Made by a program: the position numbers and the translations under genes
Shown: positions 63,187 to 64,000 of the stretch, one piece after another
Position numbering within the stretch: the first letter of the stretch is position 1
Layout: the number at the start of each line of letters is the position of its first letter
Assembly: GCF_003259955.1 (NCBI RefSeq)
Contig: NZ_QLMK01000004.1
Span: 62,001 to 126,000 of the forward strand
Direction of reading: 5' to 3'
Origin: Falsochrobactrum ovis
GTDB lineage: Bacteria > Pseudomonadota > Alphaproteobacteria > Rhizobiales > Rhizobiaceae
Length of the DNA stretch: 64,000 nt
Notes under the pieces: model-generated
Told to the model about the DNA's origin: nothing
The model's input: only the letters and a program-made list of their open reading frames with translations
Database searches by the model: none

Positions 63187-64000
63187 TCAGAGGAAACTCT
63201 GGGGATCGATATCAACCTGCACCCGAAGAGACCCGCGTTCCTTGGGCGCATTTGCCAGCATAGCTCTGATAAAGCTTTGAATATCTGAACGTTTGGTTCC
63301 CTGCACCAAAATTCGAAACCGATAGCGTCCCCGGACCAGCGCAAGGGGAGCCTCAGCCGGACCCAATACAGAAATCTCACTAGAATGTGGTGCAGCGCGG
63401 CGTAAAGCCCGCGCATGTGCTTCTGCATCATTACGATTGTCAGCAGAAATAATTAGCGCAGCCAGTCGCCCAAATGGAGGAAGATTGCTGCGCTGACGCT
63501 CCTCAATTTCGCGTTCATAGAATGCTTCCGAATCACCGCTGACAATGGCTCGCATGACAGGGTGATCCGGCTGATAAGTCTGAATCAAGCCAAGGCTTTT
63601 GCGCCCCGTGCGCCCTGCCCGTCCTGTTACCTGATTAAGCAGTTGAAAAGTGCGTTCAGCTGCACGCGGATCGCCATTGGCAAGACCAAGATCCGCATCC
63701 ACTATTCCCACAAGCGTCATATTTGGAAAGTTGTGCCCTTTCGCAACAAGCTGTGTGCCAATTACAATATCGGCCTCACCCTTGGCGATAGCATCCAGTT
63801 CCAATCTCAGCCTTTTGACCCCGCCGGCAATATCAGACGAAAGCACGATGATTCGGGCATCTTCAAATCCGGCCGCGACCTCTTCAGCAATGCGCTCGAC
63901 ACCCGGCCCACAAGCTACCAGATGATCCAGCGTGCCGCATTCGGGACATGCTTCGGGCACTGGCTCATGGTAACCACATTGATGGCACATAAGTTGACTG
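63187..64000 (-). CDS. priA: Primosomal protein N' PriA, C-terminal part (5' end beyond window)
   Basis: Replication-restart DNA helicase. Only the last ~270 residues lie in the window and the frame is open to position 64000. Seen: the zinc-binding segment MCHQCGYHEPVPEACPECG with CxxC pairs, the helicase lobe-2 motifs VIGTQLVAKGHNFPNMTLVG and DPRAAERTFQLLNQVTGRAG, then RTGRKSLGLIQTYQPDHPVM. The C-terminal domain with IEERQRSNLPPFGRLAALII is complete, ending SFL. The 5' truncation is due to the window edge and not a broken gene. Confidence 0.95.
   Translation of the reverse strand, partial: SQLMCHQCGYHEPVPEACPECGTLDHLVACGPGVERIAEEVAAGFEDARIIVLSSDIAGGVKRLRLELDAIAKGEADIVIGTQLVAKGHNFPNMTLVGIVDADLGLANGDPRAAERTFQLLNQVTGRAGRTGRKSLGLIQTYQPDHPVMRAIVSGDSEAFYEREIEERQRSNLPPFGRLAALIISADNRNDAEAHARALRRAAPHSSEISVLGPAEAPLALVRGRYRFRILVQGTKRSDIQSFIRAMLANAPKERGSLRVQVDIDPQSFL

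Overview
The window looks like a chromosomal core region of an alphaproteobacterium of the order Hyphomicrobiales, close to Brucella, Ochrobactrum or Pseudochrobactrum. This is inferred from gene content and from how closely the proteins resemble Brucella proteins as I remember them (4-hydroxyproline epimerase/PrpA, IspG, AtpH, pyruvate carboxylase). Other pointers are the split F1 operon atpHAGDC, zapA next to 6S RNA and a 5-formyltetrahydrofolate cyclo-ligase gene, GapR and TrcR-type regulators, RpoH2 and CarD. No database search was possible. I saw no tRNA, rRNA, CRISPR array, insertion sequence, prophage or plasmid module.

Layout. 1-1356: end of a 5-formyl-THF cyclo-ligase gene, 6S RNA, zapA and a DUF4164 coiled-coil gene, all on the minus strand. 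1904-6270: central carbon genes tkt, gap and pgk, each with its own terminator. 6318-13456: periplasmic sugar dehydrogenase, small membrane protein, acyl-CoA synthetase prpE, TrcR-like regulator, quinone oxidoreductase, DUF1192 and an MFS transporter. 13579-17121: two divergent DUF465 genes, purEK, rpmJ and a TPR protein. 17182-22896: pyk with a DUF1036 gene, N-formylglutamate amidohydrolase, gapR, an ABC-F ATPase and a glycine-zipper lipoprotein. 23039-27268: thiamine module, with thiN opposite thiBPQ, the latter behind a TPP riboswitch. 27320-36020: M48 protease, MOSC protein, rpoH2, carD, fdxA, an S4-domain protein and a SUV3-like RNA helicase. 36021-36690: a gene-free stretch with clustered GANTC sites and repeats. 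36691-46496: acetyl-CoA acetyltransferase, rpmF, mtgA, ispA and ispG (convergent, no gap), an MFS transporter and pyc. 46650-53822: a branched-chain amino-acid transport locus with two separate paralogous binding proteins. 54098-57227: hydroxyproline epimerase, D-amino-acid oxidase-type gene and a divergent GntR regulator. 57333-62413: F1 ATP synthase operon. 62773-64000: small membrane protein and the 3' end of priA.

No wholly new multi-gene system is evident; most of the window is housekeeping sequence. The best new leads are non-coding: (i) nine GANTC (CcrM-type) sites in about 404 bp of gene-free DNA that also carries an imperfect duplication and a 27-bp repeat; (ii) an exact general-stress (EcfG/RpoE2-type) promoter match upstream of rpoH2; (iii) two paralogous amino-acid-binding protein genes, each bounded by terminators and each preceded by three stem-loops of unrelated sequence; (iv) a two-copy 15-bp element at a 20-bp period upstream of the DUF4164-zapA genes; (v) an rpmJ terminator hairpin that contains the start codon of the next gene.
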